Positions 61,600-64,000 of a stretch of DNA of 64,000 nt are shown in pieces (the first letter of the stretch is position 1; each line of letters starts with the position of its first letter). The stretch covers positions 248,001-312,000 of the forward strand of contig JAHDVF020001465.1 in assembly GCA_022606425.2 (NCBI GenBank), given 5' to 3'. Source of the stretch: Lepidostoma basale (taxonomy: Eukaryota; Arthropoda; Insecta; Trichoptera; Lepidostomatidae). The position numbers were made by a program, and so were the translations under genes. Under the pieces are notes generated by a model that did not search any database, was not told where the DNA came from, and saw only the letters and a list, made by a program, of their open reading frames with translations.

Positions 61600-62387
61600 T
61601 TGAAATTTCATGTTTTTAATAGAAATTTCTTGGTAGAAGTTCATTGTATCGACAGACTGGTGATTGGTGAGACCAGTTTGTTGATGCCAGCAAACCTGGC
61701 GAAACCGGTAGCTGTTGAAATAAAGATAAAAGCGGAAGTAGTTAAAAATACGAGGGTAATTCGTAAAATAAGGTTCCCTATGCTGTCAATAAAGATAGCG
61801 GCACGCTGATCGGAGGATTACCATTAACGAACTTGCTCTTCGTATTCCTGGGACTTCCAACACCACAATTCACAAAATTTTAACCGAAAAATTAGGCTAT
61901 CGAAAGGTGTGTGCGCGATGGGTACCACGAATGCTCACAGAAAACCACAAGCAGAAACGTGTTAAGCCCTCGACCTCATGTCTCAAATCAAACTCAAGAA
62001 CTGCTGACAGATTTTGGCTAGACTGTTTTGCCCCACCCACCCTACAGTCCGGACCTAGCCCCTAGTGATTACCACTTATTCCCAAAATTAAAGGAACACT
62101 TGGGTGGAATGCGCATCCATACTGATGATAAAGGCAAAGAAGAGGTTATTCGATTTCTCAGAGGAATGGCGGCAGAATTTTATGACTTGGGGATACAAAA
62201 GTTGGAGCATCGTCTGCAAAAGTGTTTAGACAGAAACGGCGATTATGTAGATAAATAGAGTAAGTTTAAGATGATCTAAGGAAAACAATGAAGCCGTATA
62301 TTTTAAAAAAATATGGGAACCTTATTTTATGAATGACCCTAGTATTATTTAAATGGATTATTATTTAAAATGACTTCCATCAAGAAG
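61600..62387. repeat. Family H element split by mariner 3
   Basis: TTCTTGGTAGAAGTTCATTG at 61,626 is mirrored by AAATGACTTCCATCAAG at 62,368, so the element had inverted ends. The plus strand 61,673-61,716 reads CCAGU, UUGUUGA, U, GCCAG-CAAAC-CUGGC, GAAA, CCGGUA, GCUGUU: stem I (CAGU with GCUG), stem II and the ACCGGU stem III pair. Core position C3 is U. Confidence 0.65.
61751..62342 (+). mobile_element. Mariner 3, internally deleted
   Basis: 592 bp. TIRs CGAGGGTAATTCGTAAAATA and the inverse of TTTTATGAATGACCCTAG; the match continues through AGGTTCCC. TA on both sides. It contains the transposase helix-turn-helix RITINELALRIPGTSNTTIH (61,813-61,875) and RWVPRMLTENHKQKRV. A large deletion follows, then PHPPYSPDLAPSDYHLFPKL with the third Asp, and CLDRNGDYVDK, stop at 62,258. 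The first two catalytic motifs are lost, so the DDxD spacing class cannot be read. It could only move with a transposase supplied elsewhere. Confidence 0.88.
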
Positions 62388-62480
62388 ACCTAAAAGATGA
62401 AAGGGCAGCTAGGAATCCACTTCATAGTAGGAGCAACACTCTCGAGAACAGACCACATAGATCTACAACAAGGAAGAAGA
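62388..62480 (+). mobile_element. LINE-G 3' end
   Basis: AAGACCTAAAAGATGAAAGG, CATAGTAGGAGCAACACTC, GAGAACAGACCACATAG and GAAGAAGAAG. Bases 62,481-63,000 are unrecognised, in part GC-richer (62,600-62,690). Confidence 0.65.
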
Positions 62481-63000
62481 AGAATATTACAGTTTATGCG
62501 TCACAATGACACTTATTTATACCCAAAATTTTGATCTGATAATCTTATATTCAATATTATAGACTTTTGAAAACACGGAGTGATCCAAAATGACAAAATC
62601 TTTACAGCTTCCGCCATCTTAGCCGTTAAACTTCAAAACGGCTCATTTTATCTCCGACAAATCTCGCGGTGCGTTTTTGATATTTTGTTCAAGAATGGCT
62701 AATCTTAATTAGGCGAAAATTAAAGAGGCTTAGAGAAACAGAGACACCTGTTTTTTTGTAAGTGAAATGGGTATATTATTTTTGAGTATTTCGTTTTATT
62801 TTTATGGAAGCTTCGGCAGTAAGAATTAACATAGGGAACCAGTTTGAAGAGAGATTAATAGGCCAATTAAGAGTTTAATGTAACGGCTAGTCGCCATTAG
62901 TATGATTTGCTGACATCGAATGTTGCTGTTCTTTTTAAAGCAGGGCAGAATTTAGATTATTTAAAGAATTTTGACAGGTGTAGAAATAAAATTTTCTATA

Positions 63001-63345
63001 GAATTAGATTTTTTTGTATACAAATGCATGTAGACAAATACTTGATTTTTACCCATTGCGGGTTAATATTTTTTTAAGGATTAATTGTATCTCAATAGAG
63101 ACGATGTTGCTAGTGTACAACAATGTGAAGTTATTAAAAATAGTAGCATACTCGTATATACAAGTTCCAAAAATTTGTCAAATGTGGCGTCGTAAGAAGG
63201 GCGGAATGGGGAATGTTGTTAACATAAAGTGATCGCTTAACCCAACCAATGACAGGTCATAAGTCCTGTAAACGCCTCGACTACCATATTCTGTTTCCAA
63301 ATAATTTACATCTTCGTCTCTACTGAGATACAATTAATCCTTAAT
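63001..63345. mobile_element. FB-F copy, complete but short-armed
   Basis: Outer block TTGTATACAAATGCATG and TTTACCCATTGCGGGTTA. Then TTAAGGATTAATTGTATC faces GATACAATTAATCCTTAA at the right end. The left arm is only about 35 bp before the loop (GATGTTGCTAGTGTAC). The right arm is full with GGAATGGGGAATGTTG and TAACCCAACCAATGACAGG. Confidence 0.8.
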
Positions 63346-63454
63346 AAATTTTTCGTTTGTTCCAATGACAATTTGAATAATTTCTTCAATATTATTTTAA
63401 AGTTCTTACTGGAGTTTGTTTGTTTTAAGTGTCTGCTTACTGCTTATAAAAAAA

Positions 63455-63782
63455 ACGGCGAATACGTGGAACATAAATTAAATAGACAATGTGTGCCCCA
63501 TTTAAAAAGAACATTTCGTGTTTAATTTATTGTTTGTATTTTGTTAAATTATTTTATATCATTGTATTTTATATTATTTGTTTTAGATTTATTTTGTGGA
63601 TGTTGGACGATCGAAATGCGCGCGAGAGATGCCTTTTGGTGGCGATGAGGTTCGCAACCCATCACACCGCGTCTCCCGCGGGGCGAAAAGAAAAAGATGG
63701 AGTGCCGATCGGTTAAAGTGTGACAGTTCATTCTTTCTGCCTACCCTTTCGGGGAGACGGCGTGATGGTTAGTTAGTTAGTT
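63455..63782 (+). mobile_element. SINE-A copy with tail
   Basis: ACGGCGAATACGTGGAACAT, GTGCCCCATTTAAAAAGAAC, TTTTAGATTTATTTTGTGG, GCGCGAGAGATGCC core, GACAGTTCATTCTTTCTGCC, GACGGCGTGATGGTTAG. The inverted GCGGGAGA/TCTCCCGC pair is damaged on the left (GCGAGAGA). Confidence 0.8.
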
Positions 63783-63817
63783 TAAAATCGAATCATAATA
63801 CAAATCATCATTATTGA

Positions 63818-63905
63818 CGACCTTCGTGGCCGAGTGGTAAGTACTTTGACTGCCACCCCGAAGGTTCCGGGTTCGATTGCAGTGTGATTGTCACACTGTC
63901 TTTAT
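63818..63905 (+). mobile_element. SINE-T, 5' part
   Basis: GACGACCTTCGTGGCCGAGTG and GGTTCCGGGTTCGATTG, then about 10 bases missing and CAGTGTGATTGTCACACTGTC. The 3' half is replaced by AT-rich sequence. Confidence 0.8.
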
Positions 63906-63958
63906 ATATAAATAAAAACTTATTACTGTCAAAACAAATTTTTTTGACAACACCTAAC

Positions 63959-63998
63959 ATTTGATAATGCCGTAGACAGGCGAAACATGTCATTCCCA
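63959..63998 (+). ncRNA. Family I hammerhead-like motif
   Basis: TTGATAATGCCGTAGACAGG then CGAAACATGTCATTCCC: UUGAUAA core, one U, GCC-GUAGACA-GGC stem II, GAAA, ACAUGU stem III, C. C3 and G8 of the usual core are U and A, a paired change. Stem I is only two pairs. Cut by the window end. Confidence 0.45.
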
Positions 63999-64000
63999 TA

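Overview
The window looks like repeat-dense nuclear DNA of an insect, most likely a lepidopteran. This rests on AT-rich spacer, RTE LINEs resembling those I know from moths and butterflies, CR1/Jockey-type LINEs with GATTT tails, and insect-type mariners; it is recognition of family types, not a species identification. No host protein-coding gene can be supported anywhere in the 64 kb. Nearly every credible open reading frame is a piece of a transposable element, usually 5'-truncated and broken by frameshifts or later insertions.

Main families (names are local to this report). LINE-A has a (GTTA)n tail and two protein subfamilies: A1 with NENIRSECGAN, A2 with SNDEVRKECKAD. LINE-B is RTE clade with a FADD box. 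LINE-C ends in VIANVGGTRQGT and a GAAGAAG tail. LINE-D, LINE-G and LINE-K are further LINEs known here only from C-terminal ORF pieces. LINE-E is CR1/Jockey-like. SINE-T is a tRNA-derived SINE with an (AAT)n tail. Two short non-autonomous families, SINE-A and NA-C, carry the 3' ends of LINE-A and LINE-C. DNA transposons are two nearly full-length but frameshifted mariners (9080-10401 and 26374-27661), a deleted mariner (61751-62342), a fossil mariner (8540-9010), a deleted piggyBac (28757-29369), a probable piggyBac shell (53114-53960), a Transib/RAG1-like coding remnant (33676-34718), several MITEs and a fold-back family (FB-F).

Layout. 0-8 kb: LINE-A/B/C/D/G pieces plus two tandem arrays, family I (2353-3059) and family H (6001-6790), both carrying hammerhead-ribozyme-like motifs. 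8-10.5 kb: fossil mariner and mariner 1. 10.8-25 kb: LINE fragments, SINEs and fold-back elements nested in one another. 25-30 kb: mariner 2 inside a SINE, a 152-bp-armed palindrome, and piggyBac. 30-34.7 kb: LINE-G cluster and the Transib-like remnant. 35-49 kb: LINE-A/E/B and FB-F nests. 49-60 kb: LINE-A copies split by LINE-E, a piggyBac shell split by LINE-D, and one LINE with a twin-priming inversion. 60-64 kb: a LINE segment turned into a tandem repeat, family H split by a mariner, and the last FB-F/SINE copies. GC-richer, apparently single-copy stretches (about 5.8, 12.3, 37.8-38.4, 47.6, 58.4-58.9 and 61.4 kb) are the best candidates for non-TE, possibly regulatory host sequence.

The most interesting signal is a hammerhead-like fold (CUGANGA-like core, one extra base, stem II, GAAA, a 4-base self-complementary stem III, U-H, short stem I) found in several otherwise unrelated repeat families. 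In two of these the motif lies in tandem arrays of about 120 and 190-210 bp units, the layout expected of retrozyme-like elements.
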